Of a DNA stretch of 64,000 nt, positions 1-8,890 are shown in pieces. Positions within the stretch are counted from its first letter, which is position 1; every line of letters starts with the position of its first letter. The DNA is from Cochlodiniinecator piscidefendens (GTDB lineage: Bacteria; Pseudomonadota; Alphaproteobacteria; Rhodobacterales; Rhodobacteraceae): positions 62,001-126,000 of the forward strand of contig NZ_JAAOIE010000004.1 of the NCBI RefSeq assembly GCF_011326755.1. Direction: 5' to 3'. A program made the translations under genes and the position numbers. The notes under the pieces are model-generated. The model was not told where the DNA came from and ran no database searches. It worked only from the letters and a program-made list of their open reading frames with translations.

Positions 1-1
1 G

Positions 2-478
2 CTTTCAGAATTAAGGGCCGCCCTGTCCGAAGCGGAAATCGCTGTGATGGGTGGCCTTTCACCGCGTATCGCCCCTATGGGGGAATTGCGTGATCTTGGC
101 GCATTGTTGCAACGCGGTGGTTTGGCATTGCCAGTCGCGGACTCAGCCGTGAAAACAGTTACCTATCAAAGTGCGCTTCATCTTATGCGAGATCTGCGCG
201 CGATGGGCGAAACGAACACATTGTCCGACAGGCTACGCAAACCAACAAACCGTAAGGTTTTTGCCAAAACCAACGAAATCTACCACAGCGCCTTTGGCCA
301 AACAGATGGTCGCATTCCAGCGACTTTTGAAGTCGTATATCTTACCGGTTGGGCCCCAGACGAAAGTCAACAAAAGCCAATGCGGCCTGGATCGGCCGCC
401 CAACGCTTAGCCGATGCACTTGGAACAGACGAAACAAAGCTTTCGGATTTCACGATCCCGAGAAAGGACAAATCATGA
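2..478 (+). CDS. SAM-dependent methyltransferase, C-terminal part (cut by window start)
   Basis: The reading frame is open from base 2 and runs to a TGA at 476-478, so only the last 158 or so residues are present and the true start lies outside. The sequence (GGLSPRIAPMGELRDLGALL, then GGLALPVADS and later EVVYLTGWAP) resembles the C-terminal half of BioC/NDUFAF5-like class I methyltransferases, the part after the SAM-binding core. The SAM motifs themselves are not in the window. The stop overlaps the hemH start as ATGA, so the two are probably co-transcribed. The family is a recollection-based assignment and the substrate is unknown. Confidence 0.7.
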   Translation, partial: LSELRAALSEAEIAVMGGLSPRIAPMGELRDLGALLQRGGLALPVADSAVKTVTYQSALHLMRDLRAMGETNTLSDRLRKPTNRKVFAKTNEIYHSAFGQTDGRIPATFEVVYLTGWAPDESQQKPMRPGSAAQRLADALGTDETKLSDFTIPRKDKS

Positions 479-1509
479 CCAATATTTTACCCTCGGATCA
501 TCCAAAGCTTCCAACTCGGAAAATTGGTGTTCTAATCGCAAATCTAGGCACACCGGACGGATACGACTATTGGTCCATGCGTCGGTATCTGGGCGAATTT
601 TTATCGGATCAGCGTGTCATTGATTATCCCGCTTGGAAATGGCAACCACTGCTACAACTCGTTATTTTATCCAAACGGCCCTTTAGCTCTGGCGCGGCTT
701 ACAAAAGTATTTGGAACGAAGAAGCCGGCGAAAGCCCCCTTATGACCATTACAAAAAGCCAAACTGAAGCCTTGCGTGAACAATTGCGGGCCACGCTGGG
801 CGATCACGTCGTCGTCGATTTTTGTATGCGGTACGGCAACCCGTCCACCCAGTCCAAAGTCGATCAGATGATCAAAGACGGTTGCGATAAAATACTCTTT
901 TTCCCGCTGTATCCTCAATACGCTGGTGCGACGACGGCAACAGCAAACGACAGCTTTTTTGCAGCGCTGAAATCTGCGCCTTGGCAACCAGCCGTACGCA
1001 CTGTTCCCGCGTATTTTGATAATTCAAACTATGTTGATGCGCTCGCGCAATCCGTTGAACGTGCCTATGCAAATATGGACGTGCGCCCTGATCACCTCAT
1101 TGCCTCATATCACGGCATGCCAAAACGCTATTTGATGCAGGGCGATCCCTATCATTGCCAATGCCAAAAAACTTCGCGCCTGCTGAAAGAACGCCTAGGT
1201 TGGGAAGATGGGCACATCGTCACCACCTTCCAATCCAAGTTTGGTCCTGAAGAATGGCTTCAACCCTACACAGTTGAAGAAGTAGCGCGACTGGCAAAAA
1301 GCGGCAAAAAGAACATCGCCGTTATTGCACCCGCTTTCTCAGCGGATTGCATTGAAACCCTCGAAGAAATTAATGAGGAAATTAAGGAAAGCTTTGAAGA
1401 AGCGGGCGGCGAAACCTTTACTTATATCCCGTGCCTCAATGATGACGCTGTACATATTCAGGCTTTGGCATCCATTGTTCAGGATAACCTGTCCGGATGG
1501 ATTAAATAA
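475..1509 (+). CDS. hemH: Ferrochelatase HemH
   Basis: Inserts ferrous iron into protoporphyrin IX, the last step of protohaem synthesis, at the inner face of the membrane. The 344-residue product has the usual length. It opens with the family motif GVLIANLGTPDG, then carries LFFPLYPQYAGATTAT, the SYHGMP motif with the metal-handling His, and FQSKFGPEEWLQPYT followed by APAFSADCIETLEEI with the conserved Glu pair. I start it at the ATG at 475 rather than the longer in-frame possibility at 349, because 475 overlaps the upstream stop by 4 bases and gives the normal N-terminus. A hairpin terminator follows 14 bases after the stop. HemJ and HemW are encoded elsewhere in the window. Confidence 0.96.
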   Translation: MTNILPSDHPKLPTRKIGVLIANLGTPDGYDYWSMRRYLGEFLSDQRVIDYPAWKWQPLLQLVILSKRPFSSGAAYKSIWNEEAGESPLMTITKSQTEALREQLRATLGDHVVVDFCMRYGNPSTQSKVDQMIKDGCDKILFFPLYPQYAGATTATANDSFFAALKSAPWQPAVRTVPAYFDNSNYVDALAQSVERAYANMDVRPDHLIASYHGMPKRYLMQGDPYHCQCQKTSRLLKERLGWEDGHIVTTFQSKFGPEEWLQPYTVEEVARLAKSGKKNIAVIAPAFSADCIETLEEINEEIKESFEEAGGETFTYIPCLNDDAVHIQALASIVQDNLSGWIK

Positions 1510-1522
1510 ATCCATTGCAAAT

Positions 1523-1554
1523 AAAAAAGGCACCGGAAAATCCGATGCCTTTTT
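1523..1554. terminator. Bidirectional intrinsic terminator between hemH and a small secreted-protein gene
   Basis: The arms AAAAAGGCACCGG and TCCGATGCCTTTTT pair around AAAA with one mismatch. The A-run on the left and T-run on the right give a U-tail in either direction, which suits the convergent genes on both sides. Confidence 0.85.
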
Positions 1555-1573
1555 AAATAAGTTGTGCGCGCTA

Positions 1574-1756
1574 TTAGGAAGCAGCAGCAGCCAACATTAC
1601 GAGCAGTAGAAGTGGAACAACGATGCCACCAGAAGAAGAAGAAGTTTGTACTTCTTCGATGATGACAGGTGCTTCCATTACTGGTGCTTCATAAGAACCA
1701 GCGAAAGCTGAAGTTGCGGCTACTGAAACTGCGGCAGCGAGAGCGATTTTTTTCAT
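1574..1756 (-). CDS. Small exported protein with C-terminal membrane segment
   Basis: A 60-residue protein that begins MKKIALAAAVSVAATSAFAG, a clear Sec signal peptide with an AFA|G cleavage site. A Pro/Val/Glu-rich linker (EAPVMEAPVIIEE), a Ser-rich stretch and a hydrophobic tail (GGIVVPLLLLVMLAAAA) follow, so the mature protein would be about 40 residues ending in a membrane segment. GGAGAATACT just before the ATG is a good ribosome site. From memory, similar short proteins lie beside hemH in other Rhodobacterales, but I know no function. It converges with hemH across a shared terminator. Confidence 0.75.
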   Translation of the reverse strand: MKKIALAAAVSVAATSAFAGSYEAPVMEAPVIIEEVQTSSSSGGIVVPLLLLVMLAAAAS

Positions 1757-1899
1757 AGTATTCTCCAGAATTTGTCAACGTCACACCATAGGCGACATAT
1801 GACACCCAAGACTGTAATTTGTATCTTCGTATAATCAGCAGAATAAGTAAATTGCAAACATATCTTACCTCAGAAACCGTGTAGAAGCTGCAAATGTCG

Positions 1900-2505
1900 T
1901 CAAATTAGCAACACTTGCGCCCCCACGCCCACCAATGAGAACAATTCTGAAATGTCTTCGTTATATAGGCCGATGCAACCGTTAGAGGAGCGACGACCAA
2001 TTTTACGCGTATCGTGTGTGCCGTGAATACGGTAGTAAGTCCACCCCAAATAGAGGGCATGCGTCCCTAAAGGATTGTTTGGTCCAGGAGGGACGAACTC
2101 AGGCCACTCCGGATTGCGAATGCGCATAGATGGCGTCGGGCTCCAGCTTGGCCCTTCGACTTTGCGGATAACAGAGGTACGCCCGCGGCGTGTCAGATCC
2201 TCAGACAGGGGGACCGACGTCGGGTACAATTTATAAACTGTTCCGCCTGCATTCCAGTAATGTAACGCACGCGAAGTTATATCGACCAAAATCGCACCGC
2301 TATTTAAGTTGTCAAAATACGGCTGCCAGCGCAGCGTCCGAAAACTCGATATATTGCGGCGAACCGTATCTGACGCACTTGTTTCGAATTCAGTGGTGCT
2401 GCCCGTAGACTGCGCCAAGGCAGGAGACGCAATCAGACTTGCTGCTGCAACTGAGCTACCTAAAAACCCGCGTCGTGAGATAAATTTGGTTTTATCATTT
2501 TTCAT
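1900..2505 (-). CDS. L,D-transpeptidase (YkuD family), Tat-type signal
   Basis: A periplasmic cysteine transpeptidase expected to make 3-3 crosslinks in peptidoglycan or attach lipoprotein to the wall. The N-terminus SRRGFLGSSVAAASLIASPALAQ is a twin-arginine signal ending in an ALA|Q site. The catalytic block is complete: H161-G-T-H164 and then S174-N-G-C177, where C177 would be the nucleophile. The 201 residues hold only the catalytic domain, without PG-binding or LysM repeats. It is divergent from the CAP lipoprotein gene, and a second transpeptidase gene lies 700 bases further on. Whether it crosslinks or has a carboxypeptidase-like activity cannot be told. Confidence 0.9.
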   Translation of the reverse strand: MKNDKTKFISRRGFLGSSVAAASLIASPALAQSTGSTTEFETSASDTVRRNISSFRTLRWQPYFDNLNSGAILVDITSRALHYWNAGGTVYKLYPTSVPLSEDLTRRGRTSVIRKVEGPSWSPTPSMRIRNPEWPEFVPPGPNNPLGTHALYLGWTYYRIHGTHDTRKIGRRSSNGCIGLYNEDISELFSLVGVGAQVLLI

Positions 2506-2676
2506 GTCACCAACTCCTTAGATCATTGGTTCGAACTATCGGGCGATATTATTGCGAGAATGACGCAGTCGCAAATCAAACAAGCATAGAATCGCCGTTT
2601 CCGCGCACTGTGGGTTTGAATCGCAACGCTTGAGTCGTTAGAGGAAGGTTAAAGAAATTTAGGAATTGGGTGTCAA

Positions 2677-3207
2677 ATGGCGCGTTTTATTGGTTTGATG
2701 CTTATCTTGGTGGCTGGATTAGCTGCTTGCACAACTACTTCGACTGTTTTGGGGCCAGATGGCCAACCTTTGCAACGTGCGTATCGCATCACCAATGCGG
2801 ACCGTGTTCAGATTCGCATGCTTGATTCTATTAATTCGCTGCGGTTTGCAGCTGGCCTTCAAGGTGTAAGCCTAAACAGCCAACTGAACGCGGCGGCCGC
2901 CACCCATTCGTTAGATATGTCTGTTCAAAACCGTCCTTGGCACTTTGGTTCTGATGGGTCATCCCCAATTGATCGCGTTGTGCGCACCGGATATCAGGGC
3001 CGCCTGTTGGGTGAAAACATCTCTGAAACATACGAAACAGAGCTTGAAACACTCGCCGCTTGGATGGAATTGCAAGACACGCGCGGCGTAATTTTAGACG
3101 CCGAAGCCGTGGATATGGGCTTTTCTTGGCATCAGGAATCCAACGGAAAAATCTGGTGGACCTTAATCTTGGCGGCGCCAGCACAACAATTTGCGCTGGC
3201 GAACTGA
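2677..3207 (+). CDS. CAP/SCP-domain (YkwD-like) lipoprotein
   Basis: A 176-residue lipoprotein with the lipobox LAAC (Cys18) after a short hydrophobic segment. The CAP (cysteine-rich secretory/PR-1) fold is recognisable from SINSLRFAAGL near residue 50, ATHSLDMSVQNRPWHFGSDG with its two conserved His, and LLGENISETY with the conserved Glu-Asn. Bacterial CAP proteins are envelope-associated and mostly of unknown activity. The gene ends one base before the convergent L,D-transpeptidase gene and sits between two such genes, which suggests an envelope role. I know no specific partner. Confidence 0.88.
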   Translation: MARFIGLMLILVAGLAACTTTSTVLGPDGQPLQRAYRITNADRVQIRMLDSINSLRFAAGLQGVSLNSQLNAAAATHSLDMSVQNRPWHFGSDGSSPIDRVVRTGYQGRLLGENISETYETELETLAAWMELQDTRGVILDAEAVDMGFSWHQESNGKIWWTLILAAPAQQFALAN

Positions 3208-3208
3208 T

Positions 3209-3703
3209 CTAAGCTTTGATTGAAATCGGTGTACCGGTTTCGACCATCGTATAAATTTCTTCCATTTCTTCATTTGTGACCGCAATGCACCCTGCGGTCC
3301 AATCGCCACTGCGTCGCCCAAATGGCCGACTTGCACCATGGATGAAAATGTCCCCACCAGGAGGTTGGCCAAGCGCCGCTGCTTCGGCGCGATCCTGTTC
3401 GTTCGGATATGAAATCCCCAACGACAAATGGAACATGCTTTCGGGGTTGCGACGGTCGATGTGATACTCACCTTCAGGTGTGCGCCCATCACCTTGCACC
3501 TGTTTGTCACCAGCTGGGGCAAAGCCAAGTGCAACATTGTAACGACGCAAAACACGCCGATTATTAAACAGTACCAACCTGCGGGCACTTTTATCTATTG
3601 AAATACGCGTAACTTCTGGGCCGCCATACTGTCGTCTGCCTGAACCACAGGCCCCCAAAAGTAACAACGCGCCCGTTCCTTTTAGAAACGATGCTCTGTC
3701 CAT
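3209..3703 (-). CDS. L,D-transpeptidase (YkuD family) lipoprotein
   Basis: The start is set at the ATG at 3703, giving MDRASFLKGTGALLLLGACG with a lipobox at Cys19; the frame upstream of it has no signal-like sequence. The 164-residue protein carries the substrate-loop style GDGRTPEGEYHI and the catalytic set H122 (FIHGAS) and W-T-A-G-C139-I, with C139 as the likely nucleophile. It belongs to the ErfK/YbiS type of peptidoglycan L,D-transpeptidases. It is a different protein from the transpeptidase at 1900-2505, with a different anchoring mode: lipid anchor here, Tat export there. It converges with the CAP gene with a one-base gap. Confidence 0.88.
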   Translation of the reverse strand: MDRASFLKGTGALLLLGACGSGRRQYGGPEVTRISIDKSARRLVLFNNRRVLRRYNVALGFAPAGDKQVQGDGRTPEGEYHIDRRNPESMFHLSLGISYPNEQDRAEAAALGQPPGGDIFIHGASRPFGRRSGDWTAGCIAVTNEEMEEIYTMVETGTPISIKA

Positions 3704-3836
3704 TTTCGCCTCATACGTCTTTGTTGTATCGTTTTTTCTTTTACACATACCCGAAAACGAAAAATAAATACAGACCGTACGTAGCTCCAATTATCAATGA
3801 CTCGTGAACATGGCTAACTCCCGCCAGTTCAGATGC

Positions 3837-5069
3837 TTAAGCCGCGCGTTTCGGCCGAGGTTTCGTAAACGATGCAACCAATTCAACGTGCGGTGACCAA
3901 CGGAATTGATCAACAACAGTGATTGACCCCAAACTATACCCGGCCCCAACCAACAACCGTGCATCACGGGCAAACGTCACAGGGTTACACGATACCATCG
4001 CGATCACCGGAACATCCGATTTTGCCAGCTCTTTTATCTGGGCTTCCGCCCCGGCGCGTGGCGGGTCAATAATCACGGCGTCTACAAACTTAAATTCATC
4101 CGGCATCAAAGGGCGGCGAAACAAATCGCGAGTTTCTGTTGTGACCCGTTTTAGGCCCTTGGCCTGCCGCCAACCCGTGTCAAGCGCGGACAACATATTG
4201 CCTTCACTTTCAACGGCGTGAACCTCTGCTGTTTCGGCGGCTGGCAGGCTGAATGTGCCACTTCCAGCAAACAGATCAACAACCTTTTTTGCACCATCCA
4301 AAGCGTCCAACACTGGGGCTAGCAACGCCTGTTCACCTTCGCGGGTTGCCTGCAAAAATGCCCCCGGCGGTGGGGCGACAGAAGCCTTACCAAACATCTG
4401 GTAGGCCGGTGCACGACCTGCGATGAGTTCATCTTCCCACGTTAGACGCGATAACCCGGCTTTGCCTGCCAATTGGGCCAATTCCATCCGTAATGGCGTA
4501 TCCGCTGGCTTTACATCACGTACCAAGACATCGACACCATTCAATGTTTGAGCAATCGTAAAGCTGGCTTCGCCTTTGCGTGAAGCACCCAGAACGGTCA
4601 TTTCCTGAAGAACAGGTATAATGTCCATCAAATCGGGATGCAGCAAAGTACAGTTAGGGACTTCGATCACGGTTCCAGAGGCGCGACCATGAAACCCAAC
4701 AATCGCACCTTTTTTGGTCCGCTTCCCTGACAAAGAGGCACGGCGGCGCGATCGTGGCGGGGATGTTTTAATACATGCGGCCTTAGCCTCTACACCCTGC
4801 GCTATGAGTGCAGTATCAACGACACCCTGCTTCCAGTCTTCGACAAAAGCATCCGACGCATGCTGAAGAGAACATCCACCGCAACTTTTTGCGTGCGAAC
4901 AGGGTGGTTTTACCCGGTCAGCAGAGGGCGTGATGATCTTGGGTGCGATCATACGATCCCCAACGACATCACCTTCGACCTCTTCACCGGGCAAAGCGCC
5001 AGTCACAAAAATTGGGCCCGCTGCAATAGCGTCCCCTTGGTGGCCTAGGCGTTCAATTGTCGTTTTCAT
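3837..5069 (-). CDS. RlmD/TrmA-family RNA m5U methyltransferase
   Basis: A SAM-dependent methyltransferase that makes 5-methyluridine in 23S rRNA (RlmD type) or tRNA. The 410 residues show an N-terminal TRAM-like part (IERLGHQGDAIAAGPIFVTG), an iron-sulphur cluster motif CSHAKSCGGCSLQH, the SAM loop DLFAGSGTFSLPAA, IIDPPRAGA, and the catalytic-Cys motif MVSCNP near the C-terminus. The organisation fits the RlmD/RlmCD branch better than TrmA because of the cluster and TRAM part. It overlaps the upstream ABC exporter gene by 4 bases and is the last gene of that three-gene unit. The exact target uridine is not readable. Confidence 0.87.
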   Translation of the reverse strand: MKTTIERLGHQGDAIAAGPIFVTGALPGEEVEGDVVGDRMIAPKIITPSADRVKPPCSHAKSCGGCSLQHASDAFVEDWKQGVVDTALIAQGVEAKAACIKTSPPRSRRRASLSGKRTKKGAIVGFHGRASGTVIEVPNCTLLHPDLMDIIPVLQEMTVLGASRKGEASFTIAQTLNGVDVLVRDVKPADTPLRMELAQLAGKAGLSRLTWEDELIAGRAPAYQMFGKASVAPPPGAFLQATREGEQALLAPVLDALDGAKKVVDLFAGSGTFSLPAAETAEVHAVESEGNMLSALDTGWRQAKGLKRVTTETRDLFRRPLMPDEFKFVDAVIIDPPRAGAEAQIKELAKSDVPVIAMVSCNPVTFARDARLLVGAGYSLGSITVVDQFRWSPHVELVASFTKPRPKRAA

Positions 5070-6898
5070 GCTTCAACCGTCTCTTCGATCCCGATAAAGC
5101 CGCCTGATTGCCTGCTCCAGTACCGAGCGTAAAGCCCCCCATTTGCCAAAAGCGCCGAATGTGTACCGATTTCTGCGATTTTCCCGTCTTCTAACACCAC
5201 AATTCGGTCCATTCGGGCAATTGTCGAAAGTCTATGCGCAATCGCCAAGACCGTTTTTCCATCCATAACACGTTCAAGCGCCGTCTGAATGGCCGCCTCA
5301 ACTTCGCTATCCAGTGCGCTGGTGGCTTCGTCCAGAACAAGAATAGGTGCGTCTTTTAAGATCGCGCGGGCCAAGGCAATACGCTGACGTTGCCCCCCGG
5401 ACAATTTCACGCCGCGTTCGCCCAGAAACGCATCATATCCGCAGTTGCCTTTGTGGTCCTCCAACCCCTCGATGAACCCATGCGCCTCCGCGCGTTTGGC
5501 AGCCTCGATCACCTCATCTTTCGTCGCATCAGGCCGCCCATAGAGAATATTATCCATGGCAGAGCGGTTAAACATCGCGGTTTCCTGCGTGACCATTCCG
5601 ATTTGTTGACGCAGGCTTTCTTGGGTCACGTCCCGTACATTTTGTCCGTCAATCAAAACGCCACCTTGCTCCGTGTCATACAACCGCAATAGCAACGAAA
5701 CGAGCGTCGATTTACCCGCCCCTGATGCGCCAACAATCCCGATTTTTTCGCCACCCTGAATGGTTAAATTTAACTCGGTTACACCACCGGTAGCGCGCCC
5801 ATAGGCAAAACTCGCTGCATCGAACTGCACGACGCCCTTTGTCACATTAAGAGCGCTGGCATTTTGCGCATCAACCAAATCATGGGCAGGTGTTAGGGTT
5901 TCCATTCCATTTTCGACTTCGCCAATGTTGGCATAAACTGCCATCAATACAAAACTGACCCAGCCCGTCATTTGCGCAATACGAATAGCCACCGCGCTTG
6001 TCGCAGCAATGTCACCTGCCGACGCCATACCATAACTCCAGAGCCATAACGCCCCGCCAACAAGTATGACAGGTAATGCACCAGCCGTCGCCATCAGCGA
6101 AAACCGAAATGCTGTCGCCAACCCTCCAAAGGCAACCGCAGTGTCACGCCAACGGTCCATTGCATCCAAAGCAGCACGATCTTCGTGTTTGTGATGGGCG
6201 AACAATTTTACAGTTTTGATGTTTGTAACCGTATCAACAATTTGCCCGGTCAGGTTGGCTTGCGCCCCTGCGCGTTGCGCTGAGCGCACACGAATGCGCG
6301 GCATGAACCAACGGATCAAACTAAGGTAGCCCACCATCCAAATCGCCAAAACCAATGCAATACGCCAATCAATGGCCGTTAACAAAAGCGCGGACCCAAC
6401 AAGTGTCGCCAGCGCGAAGGCCACAACGTTGATACATTCTGTCACAACATCCGTCACTGCACGCGCCGTTTGCATCTGCTTTTGTGCAATCCGCCCAGCA
6501 AAGTCATTGTCAAAAAAACTAACATCATGGCCCAGTGTATATCTATTCAACCTCGATAGAACCAACGGGCGAATGTTTGGCCCAACAGCCAAAGATTGCA
6601 TTGCTGCCGAAACGCCAAACATTGTCGGCCGCAAAATAAGGAAAAACCCAGCGATACCCAGCAGCATAGGAATATGGGTGCTTACAAAATCCGTGCCTTG
6701 ATCAACAACTCCATCAATCACCAATCCAATTAAAAGCGCGGTCATAACTTCGGTCACACCCGCCCCAGCTGAAATAACCCCAGCCAGAACCAGCATCGGC
6801 ATTGCCCCCTTTAGGCACCATCCCATAAATGCAGCCAGAGTGCGCGGCGGGGCCCCAGTTGCAGGTTCAAAGGCGTTAATCAGTGATGATATTTTCAT
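5066..6898 (-). CDS. ABC exporter, fused permease-ATPase (second of pair)
   Basis: A 610-residue half-transporter of the MsbA/multidrug type. About 330 residues with six predicted membrane segments are followed by a nucleotide-binding domain with Walker A GASGAGKST, signature LSGGQRQR, Walker B ILVLDEATSALD and the switch His in AIAHRLST. It overlaps the neighbouring exporter gene by 4 bases (6895-6898) and the methyltransferase by 4 (5066-5069). The two exporters share the same organisation and ending (WSRQSGGFIG), so they most likely form a heterodimer that arose by duplication. Both retain complete ATP sites. The substrate is unknown; lipid or drug export is typical of the family. Confidence 0.93.
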   Translation of the reverse strand: MKISSLINAFEPATGAPPRTLAAFMGWCLKGAMPMLVLAGVISAGAGVTEVMTALLIGLVIDGVVDQGTDFVSTHIPMLLGIAGFFLILRPTMFGVSAAMQSLAVGPNIRPLVLSRLNRYTLGHDVSFFDNDFAGRIAQKQMQTARAVTDVVTECINVVAFALATLVGSALLLTAIDWRIALVLAIWMVGYLSLIRWFMPRIRVRSAQRAGAQANLTGQIVDTVTNIKTVKLFAHHKHEDRAALDAMDRWRDTAVAFGGLATAFRFSLMATAGALPVILVGGALWLWSYGMASAGDIAATSAVAIRIAQMTGWVSFVLMAVYANIGEVENGMETLTPAHDLVDAQNASALNVTKGVVQFDAASFAYGRATGGVTELNLTIQGGEKIGIVGASGAGKSTLVSLLLRLYDTEQGGVLIDGQNVRDVTQESLRQQIGMVTQETAMFNRSAMDNILYGRPDATKDEVIEAAKRAEAHGFIEGLEDHKGNCGYDAFLGERGVKLSGGQRQRIALARAILKDAPILVLDEATSALDSEVEAAIQTALERVMDGKTVLAIAHRLSTIARMDRIVVLEDGKIAEIGTHSALLANGGLYARYWSRQSGGFIGIEETVEA

Positions 6899-8739
6899 TC
6901 TTCACCTTCTTCGGTTCCGATAAAGCCACCAGATTGCCGCGACCAGAAACTGGCATAGAGGCCACCATTTGCGAGCAATGTCTCGTGATTTCCGTCTTCG
7001 ATAATTTGCCCGCCATCCAGCACTAAAATGCGATCCATCTGCGCAATGGTCGACAAACGGTGTGCAATTGCAATCACGGTTTTACCTTCCATCATGCCAT
7101 AAAGCGTTTCCTGAATAGCCGCCTCAACCTCGCTGTCCAAAGCGCTTGTTGCTTCGTCCAACAGCAAAATTGGCGCGTCCTTTAGGATCACCCGCGCAAG
7201 CGCTACCCGCTGGCGTTGCCCACCAGAAAGCTTCACGCCACGTTCACCCACTTGGGCATCGTATCCAGTACGACCTTCAGGATCTTCAAGTGTAAGGATA
7301 AATTCGTGAGCCTCTGCACGTTTGGCCGCCTCAATCATCATATCTTCGGTCGCTTCGGGTCGACCATACAATATGTTGTCACGCACAGATCGATGCAAAA
7401 GCGAACTGTCCTGTTGCACCATGCCAATATGGGCACGCAGGCTATCTTGGGTCACGCTGCGAACATCCGTATTATCCAGCAAAACCTGACCACGATCGGG
7501 GTCATAAAACCGCAACAGCAATTTGACCAATGTGGTTTTTCCCGCGCCTGATCGCCCAATCAAACCTATCTTTTGGCCCGCGGCAATGGACAGGTTGACA
7601 TCCGATAGGCCACCGCTTTCGCGTCCGTAATGGTGCGATAAATCGCGTAATTCAATCGCACCACGTTTCAACGCCAAATTTCCGGCGTCTTTTTCGTCAA
7701 CCAATCTTATCGGCTGTGCGATGGTTTCCATGCCTTCCGCAATAACCCCAAGGTTTCGGAAAAAGCTGGACAAGGCCCACATGATCCAGCCGGTCATTGC
7801 ATTCAATCGCAATGTCAAAGCAGATGCAGCTGCAACAACGCCAACAGACGCCAGATCATTCGCCCAAAGCAATACACCCCATCCGACGACGCCAACGATC
7901 AAAAATCCATTGATCGTGACCAAGGCCACATCCATTTTGGTGAAAATACGCATTTCAGCCTGAAAGGTACGACGTGATTCTTCAATTGCGTCGCGCGCAT
8001 ATTCGATTTCGCTGTCGTTCTGTGAAAACAGTTTAACCGAATGAATGTTGGCATAGCTGTCAACAACACGCCCCGTCACCTTTGACCGCGCATCTGATGC
8101 TGCTTTTGAAGCTACTCCAACCCGGCGCATCGTCCAACGCACCAACAGCGCATAAAGTACAAACCAAATGACCAAGGGTACAGCGAGCCTCGGGTCGGAA
8201 TCCGCCAATACAATTGCCGCACCAATCAAATACGCAAGCGAAAACGTCATCGCATCAAAGACCTGAAACACCGCTTCGCCAACGGCCGGTGGGGTTTGCA
8301 TGATCCGGTTGGCAATTCGCCCGGCAAAATCGTTTTCAAACCACCCAACAGATTGACGCAGAACATGTTTATGCGCGCGCCACCGGATCATTGTGCCGAT
8401 GTTGGGCAAAATGGCATTGTTCAGCAGCGCAACATCAATCACCTGTAACAGGGGCCGGAAAACCAACAGGAAAACCGCCACCAAAGACAATTCCAATCCG
8501 TATTCAGCAATAAATTCCGCCGGATTGGTTTCCGTCAATATGTCCACGACACGGCCCATATAATAAATGAGCCCAATCTCAACGGCAGCCACAATCAGCG
8601 ACATAATACCAGTAACCCAGAACACGCGCTTAAACGGGCGAACGTATTCTTTTAAAAATGGCCAGAGCTTGGTCGGTGGCGTATCGAGTTCATCGTATGG
8701 TTGATAAGGATCAACAAGACCTTCAAAAAACTTCAGCAC
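6895..8739 (-). CDS. ABC exporter, fused permease-ATPase (first of pair)
   Basis: A 614-residue half-transporter with six membrane segments and a C-terminal ATPase: Walker A GRSGAGKTT, signature LSGGQRQR, Walker B ILLLDEATSALD, switch His in AIAHRLST. The start codon is a GTG at 8737-8739 with a GGCACCTCT-type site just before it. It is the promoter-proximal gene of the unit exporter-exporter-methyltransferase, and all junctions overlap by 4 bases. Its closest visible relative in the window is the partner gene downstream, and a heterodimeric exporter is the simplest reading. The transported compound is not known. Confidence 0.93.
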   Translation of the reverse strand: MLKFFEGLVDPYQPYDELDTPPTKLWPFLKEYVRPFKRVFWVTGIMSLIVAAVEIGLIYYMGRVVDILTETNPAEFIAEYGLELSLVAVFLLVFRPLLQVIDVALLNNAILPNIGTMIRWRAHKHVLRQSVGWFENDFAGRIANRIMQTPPAVGEAVFQVFDAMTFSLAYLIGAAIVLADSDPRLAVPLVIWFVLYALLVRWTMRRVGVASKAASDARSKVTGRVVDSYANIHSVKLFSQNDSEIEYARDAIEESRRTFQAEMRIFTKMDVALVTINGFLIVGVVGWGVLLWANDLASVGVVAAASALTLRLNAMTGWIMWALSSFFRNLGVIAEGMETIAQPIRLVDEKDAGNLALKRGAIELRDLSHHYGRESGGLSDVNLSIAAGQKIGLIGRSGAGKTTLVKLLLRFYDPDRGQVLLDNTDVRSVTQDSLRAHIGMVQQDSSLLHRSVRDNILYGRPEATEDMMIEAAKRAEAHEFILTLEDPEGRTGYDAQVGERGVKLSGGQRQRVALARVILKDAPILLLDEATSALDSEVEAAIQETLYGMMEGKTVIAIAHRLSTIAQMDRILVLDGGQIIEDGNHETLLANGGLYASFWSRQSGGFIGTEEGEE

Positions 8740-8828
8740 GAGAGGTGCCTTTCAAATAAAGAAGCGTTCGGTCAGCGCCATAGGAACACCATGCCCGACG
8801 GAACTGCAAGGGCTGGAATTACTTCATT

Positions 8829-8864
8829 CACAAAAACATGCGATACCGTACAAATTGTATCGCA
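8829..8864 (-). terminator. Intrinsic terminator after cca
   Basis: TGCGATAC and GTATCGCA form a perfect 8-bp inverted repeat with a 10-base loop (8839-8864). Read on the minus strand, the stem is followed by TGTTTTTG. It lies about 27 bases past the cca stop and upstream of the exporter start, so it separates the cca operon from the ABC operon. Confidence 0.75.
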
Positions 8865-8890
8865 CCCATGCTTCATCTATGTCGGTAAAG

